This document shows, piece by piece, positions 8,974 to 16,504 of a stretch of 64,000 nucleotides of DNA. The DNA lies in the NCBI RefSeq assembly GCF_002160135.1, contig NZ_NFJZ01000001.1:62001-126000 (forward strand). The letters are read 5' to 3'. Position 1 is the first letter of the stretch. The number at the start of each line of letters is the position of its first letter. The stretch is from Lachnoclostridium sp. An196 (GTDB lineage: Bacteria > Bacillota > Clostridia > Lachnospirales > Lachnospiraceae). The translations under genes were made by a program, and so were the position numbers. The notes under the pieces were generated by a model. The model saw only the letters and a program-made list of their open reading frames with translations. It had not been told where the DNA came from and did no database searches.

Positions 8974-9369
8974 ATGAAACGAGTGATTACTTACGGAACT
9001 TTTGACTTACTCCATTATGGACATATCAATCTGCTGCGCAGAGCCAGAGCGCAGGGAGATTATCTGATCGTAGCCTTGTCTACTGATGAGTTTAACTGGA
9101 AAGAAAAACAGAAACGTTGTTATTTTTCTTATGAGGAACGGAAAATGTTATTGGAGGCTATCCGTTATGTGGATCTGGTGATTCCGGAGACTTGTTGGGA
9201 GCAGAAACGCACAGATATTCATGAGTACCATGTAGATACGTTCGTGATGGGCGACGACTGGGCAGGAAAATTTGACTTTCTGGAAGAAGAAGGAGCGGAG
9301 GTGATTTATCTTCCCAGAACTCCGGAGATCAGTTCCTCCCAAATTAAGCAAGATCTGAAAAAACCGTAA
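8974..9369 (+). CDS. tagD: Glycerol-3-phosphate cytidylyltransferase
   Basis: A 131-residue cytidylyltransferase that makes CDP-glycerol from CTP and glycerol-3-phosphate for teichoic-acid-like polymers. The nucleotide-binding HYGH is at residues 14-17, after the family opening VITYGTFDLLH. The distal motif reads RTPEISSSQIK where TagD usually has RTEGISTTxIK, a conservative variant. The length is the usual one. AAAGGAGATAG precedes the ATG. It follows the GT-C-like gene by 15 bases, so an operon is likely. Confidence 0.9.
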   Translation: MKRVITYGTFDLLHYGHINLLRRARAQGDYLIVALSTDEFNWKEKQKRCYFSYEERKMLLEAIRYVDLVIPETCWEQKRTDIHEYHVDTFVMGDDWAGKFDFLEEEGAEVIYLPRTPEISSSQIKQDLKKP

Positions 9370-9409
9370 ATTTTAAAGTTGCATTTAAAAACTGAATATG
9401 ATAAGATAC

Positions 9410-9707
9410 AGCACAAAGAAAAAGCAGAGAACAGGACTCTTGCCTGCAGAGGCCGACAGGAATATGGCGTCACCGACTGAGAGCGCCGTTTGGAAGAGCA
9501 GGCGAAGGGAACACCTGGGAGCCGGCTGTCTGAAAGAAGAGTAGGTCAGTCCGCAGGCATGCGTTATGTGCAAAAGAGTGGAACCGTATATGTCTGGTAC
9601 TTCTGGTTCGCCGGAGACAAGCAGGCAGGCGGTTCAATGCGGGTGGTACCGCGGGAGATGAATGATCTGTCCCGTCCCGGAATGTAAAAATTCCGGGACG
9701 GTTTTTT
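9410..9707 (+). ncRNA. T-box riboswitch leader (Asn, possibly also Glu) of aspS-gatCAB
   Basis: The segment has T-box landmarks in order: a stem I helix pairing GCCTGC (9441-9446) with GCAGGC (9498-9503); an AGAG bulge; the specifier region GAAGGGAACACCTGGGAG (9504-9521) with AAC at 9510-9512 followed by A; the stem II/IIA region with AGAGTAGG and GCGTTA; an AGAGTGG linker; and the antiterminator sequence GGGTGGTACCGCGG at 9641-9654, whose TGGT binds the tRNA 3' end. A terminator follows. Uncharged tRNA-Asn should raise expression. The base before AAC makes an overlapping GAA (Glu), as in the two-codon T-box reported in Clostridium acetobutylicum. This leader fills the gap between tagD and aspS. 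Confidence 0.9.
9672..9707 (+). terminator. T-box terminator
   Basis: CCGTCCCGGAA pairs perfectly with TTCCGGGACGG around a TGTAAAAA loop, then TTTTTT. The 5' arm overlaps bases that can pair with the T-box sequence, giving the standard terminator/antiterminator choice. Confidence 0.92.
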
Positions 9708-9751
9708 GTGTATAAAAAATTCCGTCCCGGAGAAAACAGGAGGAATGGAAA

Positions 9752-11083
9752 ATGGAGTTTATGACAGGAGTAAAAAAACCAGACACATTGGAACTGCAGG
9801 AACTGTATGAGGAAAGTATGGTGGGAAAGACTGTCCGGGTAAACGGAGCTGTCCATACGATCCGCGATATGGGAGAGGTGGCGTTCATGATCCTTCGCAA
9901 ACGGGACGGACTTCTGCAGTGTGTCTATGAGGAAGAGACTGCGGGATTCGACCTGAAAGATCTGAAAGAAGCCGCCACTGTAGAGGCGGAAGGTATTCTG
10001 GAAAAAGAGGAGCGCGCTCCGGGCGGAATTGAGATCCGGCTGACCGGAATAAAAATTCTTTCTCTTCCCGACGCGCCTATGCCGCTGCCTGTTGCCAAAT
10101 GGAAACTGAATACTTCCCTGGAGGCAAAACTGAATATGCGCTCTGTGTCGCTGCGCAATATCCGGGAGAGAGCGAAGTTCAAACTTCAGGAAGGCATCGT
10201 AAGAGGCTTCCGGGATTTTCTGTATGAGCAGGGATTTACGGAGATTCATACGCCTAAGATCGGAGCCAGGAGCGCGGAAGGAGGCTCCAACCTCTTTAAA
10301 TTGGATTATTTCCATCGTCCGGCAGTGCTGCAGCAGTCGCCGCAGCTCTATAAACAGATGATGGTAGGAGTCTTTGACCGGGTGTTTGAGACCGGGCCGG
10401 TATTCCGGGCGGAGAAACACAATACAAAACGTCATCTGAACGAATATACTTCTCTGGATTTTGAGATGGGTTATATCGACGGCTTTGAAGATATCATGGC
10501 CATGGAAACCGGTTTTCTGCAGTACACCATGAAACTTCTGGAGACGGAATATGCGAAGGAACTGAAGATTCTCGGCATTACGCTTCCGAAGACGGATCAG
10601 ATCCCGGCAGTACGGTTTGACCGGGCGAAAGAACTGGTCGCGGAGAAATACGACCGCAAGATCCGCAATCCTTTCGATCTGGAGCCGGAGGAAGAGAGCC
10701 TGATCGGAAGGTACTTCCAGGAAGAATACGGAGCGGATTTTGTGTTTGTCACCCATTATCCGTCCAAGAAACGTCCGTTTTATGCCATGGATGATCCGGA
10801 GGACAGCCGCTATACTCTGAGCTTTGACCTGTTGTATCACGGCCTGGAGATCACGACAGGAGGCCAGCGTATCCATGATTACCGGATGCTGACGGAGAAG
10901 ATCGCGGCCAGAGGAATGACAGAAGAAGGCCTGGAACAGTATCTGGATACTTTCCGCTATGGGATGCCGCCTCATGGAGGCCTGGGCATCGGACTGGAAC
11001 GCCTGACCATGAAACTGGCGGGAGAAGATAACGTACGAGAGACTACGCTGTATCCGAGAGATCTGAGCAGGCTGGAGCCTTAA
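9752..11083 (+). CDS. aspS: Aspartyl-tRNA synthetase, archaeal type (probably non-discriminating)
   Basis: A 443-residue class II synthetase: an OB-fold anticodon domain (about 20-110), then the catalytic core with motif 2 (FETGPVFRAEKHNTKRHLNEY, near 212) and motif 3 (GLGIGLERLTM near 412). It lacks the insertion domain of bacterial AspRS (about 590 residues), so it is the short archaeal/eukaryal type. In clostridia such enzymes charge both tRNA-Asp and tRNA-Asn with Asp, and GatCAB then amidates Asp-tRNA-Asn. The gatCAB genes downstream and the AAC T-box support this. Start ATG 9752 follows AGGAGG. Non-discrimination is inferred from context. Confidence 0.92.
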   Translation: MEFMTGVKKPDTLELQELYEESMVGKTVRVNGAVHTIRDMGEVAFMILRKRDGLLQCVYEEETAGFDLKDLKEAATVEAEGILEKEERAPGGIEIRLTGIKILSLPDAPMPLPVAKWKLNTSLEAKLNMRSVSLRNIRERAKFKLQEGIVRGFRDFLYEQGFTEIHTPKIGARSAEGGSNLFKLDYFHRPAVLQQSPQLYKQMMVGVFDRVFETGPVFRAEKHNTKRHLNEYTSLDFEMGYIDGFEDIMAMETGFLQYTMKLLETEYAKELKILGITLPKTDQIPAVRFDRAKELVAEKYDRKIRNPFDLEPEEESLIGRYFQEEYGADFVFVTHYPSKKRPFYAMDDPEDSRYTLSFDLLYHGLEITTGGQRIHDYRMLTEKIAARGMTEEGLEQYLDTFRYGMPPHGGLGIGLERLTMKLAGEDNVRETTLYPRDLSRLEP

Positions 11084-11148
11084 TGTCAGAAACAAGCACG
11101 CGGCGGGAACCTCCCCGGGGCAAAGAGCAGAAAAGGAGAATATGAAAA

Positions 11149-11442
11149 ATGGCAAATATGATTTCCGATGAAACGATGGAATATGTGGGAATCCTGGCGA
11201 AACTGGAACTCTCGGCCGAGGAACGGGAGCAGGCGAAGAAAGATATGGAGCAGATGCTGGATTATATCGATATGCTGAATACTCTGGATACAGAAGGCGT
11301 GGAACCCATGTCCCATATATTCCCGATCCATAACGTATTTCGGGAAGACGTGGTAGAAAATGACGACGAGCATGAGAAGATACTGGCCAATGCGCCGGCT
11401 GCGAAAGACGGGGCATTCAAAGTGCCGAAGACGGTAGAATAG
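11149..11442 (+). CDS. gatC: Asp-tRNA(Asn)/Glu-tRNA(Gln) amidotransferase subunit C
   Basis: A 97-residue GatC, the small subunit that wraps around GatA and stabilises the GatCAB complex. The typical ETMEYVGILAKLELSAEERE opening and the LDTEGVEPMSHIFP segment (about residues 45-58) are present. AAAAGGAG lies 14 bases upstream of the ATG. It sits between aspS and gatA, all read in one direction. Confidence 0.95.
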   Translation: MANMISDETMEYVGILAKLELSAEEREQAKKDMEQMLDYIDMLNTLDTEGVEPMSHIFPIHNVFREDVVENDDEHEKILANAPAAKDGAFKVPKTVE

Positions 11443-11455
11443 GAGGGGTATGTCG

Positions 11456-12925
11456 ATGAGTCTGATGAGTTTGACGGCCCTGGAACTTGGAAAGAAGATA
11501 CAGGCAAAAGAAGTAAGCGCCGTGGAAGCGGCGAAGGAAGCCCTGGGGCAGATAAAAAAGCTGGACGGATCACTGAACTGTTTCGTGACCGTAGAGGAAG
11601 ACAGCGTACTGAAAAAAGCAGAGGAAGTACAGAAAAAGATAGATGCAGGAGAGCTTGCCGGCCCGCTGGCAGGCGTCCCGGCGGCAATCAAGGATAATAT
11701 GTGCACAGAAGGGGTACGGACGACCTGCAGTTCCAGAATGCTGGAAAATTTTGTGCCCACATACACAGCGGAAGCGGTAAAAAATCTGGAGCAGGCAGGC
11801 GTTGTGGTGATCGGGAAGACCAATATGGACGAATTTGCCATGGGAAGCACGACCGAGACTTCTTATTTTGGTCCTACCAGGAACCCCTGGGCGCCTGAAC
11901 ATGTACCCGGGGGATCTTCCGGAGGAAGCTGTGCGGCAGTGGCAGCCGAGGAATGCTCCTTTGCGCTGGGATCCGATACGGGAGGCTCTATCCGTCAGCC
12001 CAGCTCTTTCTGCGGCGTAACCGGACTGAAACCTACGTACGGGACAGTATCCAGATATGGATTGATCGCTTACGGATCTTCGCTGGATCAGATCGGGCCT
12101 GTCGGGAAGGATGCCGCGGACTGTGCCGCCGTGCTGGAAGCGATCGCGTCTCATGATCCGAAAGACAGCACCTCGATGAAAAGGGATTCCTATGATTTCC
12201 TGTCTGCGTTGGACGAAGGCGTCAGAGGACTTCGGATCGGTATCCCGAGAGATTATTTCGGAGACGGTCTGGATGAAGAAGTAAAAAGCCATATTCTGGA
12301 GGCGGCGAAGGTGCTGGAAAGCAAGGGAGCCGTGCTGGAAGAATTTGACCTGAGCCTGGTGGAATATGCGATTCCTGCTTACTATGTCATCGCGTCGGCG
12401 GAAGCAAGCTCCAATCTGGCCAGATTTGACGGAGTAAAATACGGATACCGTACGCCTGAGTACGAGGGACTTCATAATATGTATAAGAAATCCAGAAGCG
12501 AGGGCTTCGGGGCAGAAGTGAAGCGGAGAATCATGCTCGGTTCTTTTGTGCTGAGTTCAGGCTATTATGACGCGTATTATCTGAAGGCGCTGAAAACAAA
12601 AGCGCTGATCAGGCAGGCCTTTGACCGGGCGTTTGAGAAATACGATGTGATCCTGGGACCGGCCGCGCCTGGGACGGCTCCGAAGCTGGGAGAGTCTTTA
12701 AGCGATCCGCTGAAGATGTATCTGGGAGACATTTACACGGTTTCCGTTAATCTGGCAGGTCTTCCGGGCATTACGGTTCCCTGCGGCACAGACGGCAAAG
12801 GGCTTCCCATCGGCATGCAGCTGATCGGAGACTGTTTCCAGGAAAGAAAGATTCTTCGGGCGGCACACGCCTATGAACAGACCAGAGCATATGCACACTG
12901 CCCTTTGGCGGCAGAACAGGTATAG
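11456..12925 (+). CDS. gatA: Asp-tRNA(Asn)/Glu-tRNA(Gln) amidotransferase subunit A
   Basis: About 489 residues, the amidase-family subunit that releases ammonia from glutamine. The catalytic Ser-cisSer-Lys set is visible: Lys in AAIKDNM (about residue 79), the cis-Ser and nucleophile Ser in GGSSGGSCA and DTGGSIRQPSSFCG (about 150-180). Three ATGs are close together; ATG 11456 lies seven bases after AGGAGGGG, better than ATG 11450. The gap to gatC is 13 bases. With gatB it amidates mischarged Asp-tRNA-Asn and Glu-tRNA-Gln in the cytoplasm. Confidence 0.96.
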   Translation: MSLMSLTALELGKKIQAKEVSAVEAAKEALGQIKKLDGSLNCFVTVEEDSVLKKAEEVQKKIDAGELAGPLAGVPAAIKDNMCTEGVRTTCSSRMLENFVPTYTAEAVKNLEQAGVVVIGKTNMDEFAMGSTTETSYFGPTRNPWAPEHVPGGSSGGSCAAVAAEECSFALGSDTGGSIRQPSSFCGVTGLKPTYGTVSRYGLIAYGSSLDQIGPVGKDAADCAAVLEAIASHDPKDSTSMKRDSYDFLSALDEGVRGLRIGIPRDYFGDGLDEEVKSHILEAAKVLESKGAVLEEFDLSLVEYAIPAYYVIASAEASSNLARFDGVKYGYRTPEYEGLHNMYKKSRSEGFGAEVKRRIMLGSFVLSSGYYDAYYLKALKTKALIRQAFDRAFEKYDVILGPAAPGTAPKLGESLSDPLKMYLGDIYTVSVNLAGLPGITVPCGTDGKGLPIGMQLIGDCFQERKILRAAHAYEQTRAYAHCPLAAEQV

Positions 12926-12940
12926 GGAGGAGAGAGGAAG

Positions 12941-14371
12941 ATGAGCAAACAGTATGAGACCGTGATCGGCCTGGAAGTCCATGTGGAGCTGGCCACCAAA
13001 ACGAAGATCTTCTGCTCCTGCAGTACGGAGTTCGGCGGAGCGCCGAATACGCACACATGCCCGGTCTGTACGGGAATGCCGGGTTCTCTGCCGGTGCTGA
13101 ACAAGCAGGTGGTGGAATATGCGGCGGCAGTAGGTCTTGCCACCAACTGCTCGATTACCAGAAAATGTAAATTTGACCGGAAGAACTATTTTTATCCGGA
13201 TAATCCCCAGAATTATCAGATTTCCCAGCTCTATGAGCCGATCTGCCGGAATGGATATGTGGAGATCGATACTCCGTCCGGAACGAAAAAGATCGGTATC
13301 CATGAAATCCATATGGAAGAAGACGCCGGCAAACTGGTTCATGACGAGTGGGAAGACTGCTCACTGGTGGATTTCAACCGAAGCGGAGTTCCGCTGATCG
13401 AGATTGTATCCGAACCGGATATGAGAAATGCAGACGAAGTGATCGCATATCTGGATAAACTGAGACTGATCATCCAATACCTGGGCGCATCTGACTGCAA
13501 GCTGCAGGAAGGCTCCATGAGGGCGGATGTGAACCTGTCAGTGCGGGAGGTTGGGTCAGAGAAACTGGGAACCCGTACAGAGATGAAGAACCTGAACTCT
13601 TTCAAAGCGATCGCCAGAGCCATAGAGGGCGAAAAGGAACGTCAGATAGAACTGTTGGAGATGGGGCGGCCGGTGATTCAGGAAACCAGAAGATGGGATG
13701 ACAACAAAGAAGCATCTCATGCCATGCGTTCCAAGGAGGATGCGCAGGATTACCGTTATTTCCCGGAACCGGACCTGCCTCCGGTGATCATCAGCGATGA
13801 ATGGCTGGAAGAGATCAGAGCCAGACAGCCGGAGCTCAGGACAGAGAAACTGATCCGTTATAAAAAAGAATTTGATATCCCGGATTATGACGCGCAGATT
13901 ATTACTTCTTCCAAGAAAATGGCAGACTTGTTCGAAGCGACGACGGCTCTCTGCGGGAAGCCCAAAAAGGTATCCAACTGGCTGATGGTAGAGACCATGC
14001 ATTTGATGAAAGAACATGATATGGAAGCAGATGATCTGAAATTCTCTCCGGAGAATCTGGCGAAACTGATCGAGCTGGCAGATGCCGGAACCATCAACAG
14101 CTCGGTGGCAAAAGAGGTGTTCGAGAAAGTATTTCTGGATGACATTGATCCGGATCAATATGTGGAAGAGCATGGTTTGAAGACTGTGAGCGACGAAGGA
14201 GAACTGCGCTCTGTTATTGAACAGGTCATCGCCTCTAATCCTCAGTCAGTGGAGGATTATCGTAATGGAAAAGAAAAAGCCATCGGCTTCCTGGTCGGAC
14301 AGACGATGAAAGCCATGAAAGGAAAAGCGAATCCGGGGCTGGTGAATCAGATATTAAAAGAACTGCTGTAA
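12941..14371 (+). CDS. gatB: Asp-tRNA(Asn)/Glu-tRNA(Gln) amidotransferase subunit B
   Basis: A 476-residue GatB, the kinase-like subunit that phosphorylates the Asp/Glu on tRNA and passes ammonia to it. The family opening YETVIGLEVHVELATKTKIFC, the Zn-site cysteines (Cys-x-Cys near 25, CPVC near 44), the HIEEDAGK-like HMEEDAGKLVHD (about 126) and the helical GatB/YqeY tail at about 330-476 are all visible. AGGGAGGAGAG precedes the ATG. It is the last gene of the T-box operon; no strong terminator directly follows. Confidence 0.96.
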   Translation: MSKQYETVIGLEVHVELATKTKIFCSCSTEFGGAPNTHTCPVCTGMPGSLPVLNKQVVEYAAAVGLATNCSITRKCKFDRKNYFYPDNPQNYQISQLYEPICRNGYVEIDTPSGTKKIGIHEIHMEEDAGKLVHDEWEDCSLVDFNRSGVPLIEIVSEPDMRNADEVIAYLDKLRLIIQYLGASDCKLQEGSMRADVNLSVREVGSEKLGTRTEMKNLNSFKAIARAIEGEKERQIELLEMGRPVIQETRRWDDNKEASHAMRSKEDAQDYRYFPEPDLPPVIISDEWLEEIRARQPELRTEKLIRYKKEFDIPDYDAQIITSSKKMADLFEATTALCGKPKKVSNWLMVETMHLMKEHDMEADDLKFSPENLAKLIELADAGTINSSVAKEVFEKVFLDDIDPDQYVEEHGLKTVSDEGELRSVIEQVIASNPQSVEDYRNGKEKAIGFLVGQTMKAMKGKANPGLVNQILKELL

Positions 14372-14465
14372 AAGTTCTGAAGGAATTGTAAAGTTTTTCT
14401 ATTTGAATTTATGGTTATTTAACGATTTTCCCATATTTTGTACACATTTTTCCGATATAGTAAAA

Positions 14466-14720
14466 CCATAGAAATTCCACCGGGGTTTTTCATTTACGAA
14501 CCGGAGAACGGGAGAGAGATGGATGGCTTCGGGAATCTTAAAATGGGGGCGGTTGTTCGCCGGCGCGCAAGCGGGAGCCGTACCTCGACTAACAACAATA
14601 GCGGAAGGCAGGCGGCGCTGCCGCATGCCGGACGCTTTTACATATACAATTCCTGAAAACTCAGCCGCCTGCTGTGGAGACAGAGCCGAACCGACCAGAC
14701 TCCATAGCAGGCGGCATTTT
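14466..14720 (+). ncRNA. Possible structured RNA between gatB and the DUF3783 gene
   Basis: A 412-base stretch (14372-14783) without a convincing gene. It holds local hairpins (GGCG/CGCC at about 14549-14563; GGCA-GGCGGC with GCCGCA-TGCC at about 14607-14630) and ends in a 16-pair terminator at 14664-14720. A separate promoter for the next gene follows that terminator, so any RNA made here is either its own transcript or the 3' end of the gat operon. TTGTAC and a TATAGT-like box near 14438-14461 have poor spacing. I could not match it to a riboswitch, 6S, SRP, tmRNA or RNase P pattern. Confidence 0.3.
14664..14720 (+). terminator. Strong intrinsic terminator
   Basis: GCCGCCTGCTGTGGAG (14664-14679) pairs with CTCCATAGCAGGCGGC (14700-14715), 16 pairs with one GU, loop of 20 bases, then ATTTTGTTG. 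It ends whatever is transcribed from the gat operon side. Confidence 0.8.
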
Positions 14721-14721
14721 G

Positions 14722-14750
14722 TTGTATACCCAAAAATATTGTGTTAAAAT
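14722..14750 (+). promoter_or_regulatory. Sigma-A promoter of the DUF3783-amidase pair
   Basis: TTGTAT at 14722-14727, a 17-base spacer and TAAAAT at 14745-14750, about 34 bases upstream of the ATG at 14784. It starts right after the terminator. Confidence 0.6.
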
Positions 14751-14783
14751 GCAAATAGCACGAAGACAGGAGGAGAATCGCAG

Positions 14784-15203
14784 ATGAGAGCAGAGCCGAA
14801 GACATCATCTCAGGTGCTTTATTTTATACAGGAGATAAAAAAGGAAAAACAGGTTTTGGATCTTTGCAGGGATATGGGGATCATGATCAGAAAACTGAAA
14901 GAGGAAGACGCAGGAAGGTCCGTCGGCGTGCTGGCGGGAGTATTTCCGCCGGAACTGGCGCCTAAAACGGCGAAACAGGTACCGAAGGGATATCGTATGC
15001 CGGAACTGCTGGTATTCTGCGGACTGGAAGACGGACTCCTGGATCGGTTCCTTGCGGAATACCGGCGGCGGGGAATCGATCCCATCGGGCTGAAGGCCGT
15101 CGCGACGCCTCACAATCTGTTCTGGACCGTCTGTGAATTGACAGAGGAACTGGAGCAGGAGAGGGCAGCTATGCAGGCGATGAGCCAGAACAGGGAGGGC
15201 TGA
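14784..15203 (+). CDS. DUF3783 family protein
   Basis: A 139-residue soluble protein of unknown role. The C-terminal half has the DUF3783 pattern: [19 protein letters not shown] (about residues 72-90), [20 protein letters not shown] (about 94-113), then a charged helix with [10 protein letters not shown] good AGGAGGAG ribosome site lies upstream. It precedes a wall amidase by five bases, so they are probably co-transcribed, but no functional link is known. The domain name comes from memory of its consensus. Confidence 0.75.
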   Translation: MRAEPKTSSQVLYFIQEIKKEKQVLDLCRDMGIMIRKLKEEDAGRSVGVLAGVFPPELAPKTAKQVPKGYRMPELLVFCGLEDGLLDRFLAEYRRRGIDPIGLKAVATPHNLFWTVCELTEELEQERAAMQAMSQNREG

Positions 15204-15208
15204 AAAGG

Positions 15209-16339
15209 ATGAAGAAAAGGATGATGACTGTCCTGGTCTGCCTGACGCTGCTGTTTTGCGGCTGCGGGAGAAATGCAGAAGAAACAGCGGGGACTGTACA
15301 GGAGACCGCGGACATAGCCCCGGAAGAGACTGGGCAGGAGACCGCGGACGCAGCCCCAGAAGAGACTGCACAGGAGACCGCGGACACAGCCCCGGAAAAG
15401 ACTGGGCAGGAGACCGCGGACGCAGCCTCAGAAGAGATTGTGCAGGAGACTTCAGAGTCCGCAGCAGAAGAACCGGTACAGCAGGAAACACCGGATCCTG
15501 CCAGCCTGGAAACAGAAACCGTTTATGCCACGGACCGGGTGAACATCCGTACCGCGCCGAGCACAGATGCGGAAATTTTCGGCAAACTGGGTGTGCGTCA
15601 GACGGCGGAAAGAATCAGCGATGACGGGGAATGGAGCCAGATCCTGATCGATGGAAATGTGTATTATGTGGCAAGTGAATACCTTCGGATAAAGGCGGAA
15701 AATGCCGACAGCAACGGTTATCTGGTCGTCATCGATGCGGGGCATCAGAGTCAGGGAAACTCCGAGCAGGAACCGGTAGGACCGGGAGCCTCAGAGACGA
15801 AGGCAAAAGTGACCGGAGGAACCACCGGGACGACGACCGGGCTGAAAGAATATGAATTGAATCTTCAGGTGGCGCAGAAATTGGAAGAGATTCTTCTCGA
15901 GCGGGGATACGAGGTAATCATGGTGCGTACATCCCATGATGTGGATATCAGCAACAGCGAAAGAGCGGCCGTGGCGAATGAAGCGGGGGCGGATGCGTTC
16001 ATCCGGATTCACGCAAACGGTTCGGAGGACAGCAGCGTACATGGAGCCATGACGATCTGCCAGACTCCTTCCAATCCGTATAACGGAGCGTTATATGAAG
16101 AGAGCAGAGCTCTTGCGGATGCGGTGCTGGACTGTTTTGTGGCCAGTACCGGAGCCAGTAAGCAGTATGTATGGGAAACGGATTCCATGAGCGGGATTAA
16201 CTGGGCGTCAGTTCCTGCGACTATCATTGAGATGGGATATATGACAAACCCGACGGAGGATCAGAATATGGCTTCGGAAGATTACCAGTATCTGATGGCT
16301 GAGGGTATCGCGAATGGAATTGATGAGTTTATACAATAA
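15209..16339 (+). CDS. N-acetylmuramoyl-L-alanine amidase lipoprotein with SH3 domain
   Basis: A 376-residue exported enzyme that cleaves the amide between MurNAc and the stem peptide. Order: a signal peptide with a Cys motif (LLFCGCGR, about 15-22); an acidic Thr/Glu linker with five 12-residue repeats (about 29-88); a bacterial SH3 domain ([21 protein letters not shown], about 107-155); and the Amidase_3 catalytic domain with Zn ligands in IDAGHQSQ (about 174), the Glu of KEYELNLQ, His in [11 protein letters not shown], and catalytic Glu in [10 protein letters not shown]. Lipidation is likely but the lipobox is not perfect. A terminator follows. Confidence 0.9.
   Translation: MKKRMMTVLVCLTLLFCGCGRNAEETAGTVQETADIAPEETGQETADAAPEETAQETADTAPEKTGQETADAASEEIVQETSESAAEEPVQQETPDPASLETETVYATDRVNIRTAPSTDAEIFGKLGVRQTAERISDDGEWSQILIDGNVYYVASEYLRIKAENADSNGYLVVIDAGHQSQGNSEQEPVGPGASETKAKVTGGTTGTTTGLKEYELNLQVAQKLEEILLERGYEVIMVRTSHDVDISNSERAAVANEAGADAFIRIHANGSEDSSVHGAMTICQTPSNPYNGALYEESRALADAVLDCFVASTGASKQYVWETDSMSGINWASVPATIIEMGYMTNPTEDQNMASEDYQYLMAEGIANGIDEFIQ
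15293..15472 (+). repeat. 36-bp in-frame tandem repeats in the amidase linker
   Basis: Five 36-base units encoding variants of T(G/A)QETAD(A/T)APEE, followed by decayed copies. They keep the frame and differ at a few positions, so the linker length is likely to vary between strains. Confidence 0.85.
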
Positions 16340-16374
16340 AAAGAGCGGATATAGTTGCAGAAGAGCGATCAAGG

Positions 16375-16408
16375 AATCGGGCGGCAGAAATGCCGTCCGA
16401 TTTTATTA
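16375..16408 (+). terminator. Intrinsic terminator after the amidase gene
   Basis: AATCGGGCGGCA pairs with TGCCGTCCGATT around a GAAA loop (12 pairs, one GT), then TTATTATT. It separates the amidase from the efflux operon. Confidence 0.85.
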
Positions 16409-16504
16409 TTAAGAAAGTGTTCAGGATCTGTTAAGAACTGTCAATTATGCTGATATTAACAAAAGCGCTTTTGATCATTTGAAAACAGAGTGAGGAAAAT
16501 CAGA

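Noticed and set aside
9470-11416. A 648-codon open frame on the minus strand over the T-box and aspS
   Set aside because: It runs antisense to a clear AspRS and the T-box, has no ribosome site and no family motif. It is a shadow caused by codon bias of the real gene.
14438-14656. A 72-codon frame in the gatB-DUF3783 gap
   Set aside because: No ribosome site, composition unlike the genes around, and it starts at a poor promoter-like TTG. The region fits structured RNA better.
14466-14720. A c-di-AMP (ydaO-type) riboswitch before the wall amidase
   Set aside because: Such riboswitches often precede amidase genes and a CTCGACTAAC sequence looked similar, but the conserved GACAGCTAAC and GGGG-GAATC elements are missing, and a terminator and new promoter separate it from the amidase.
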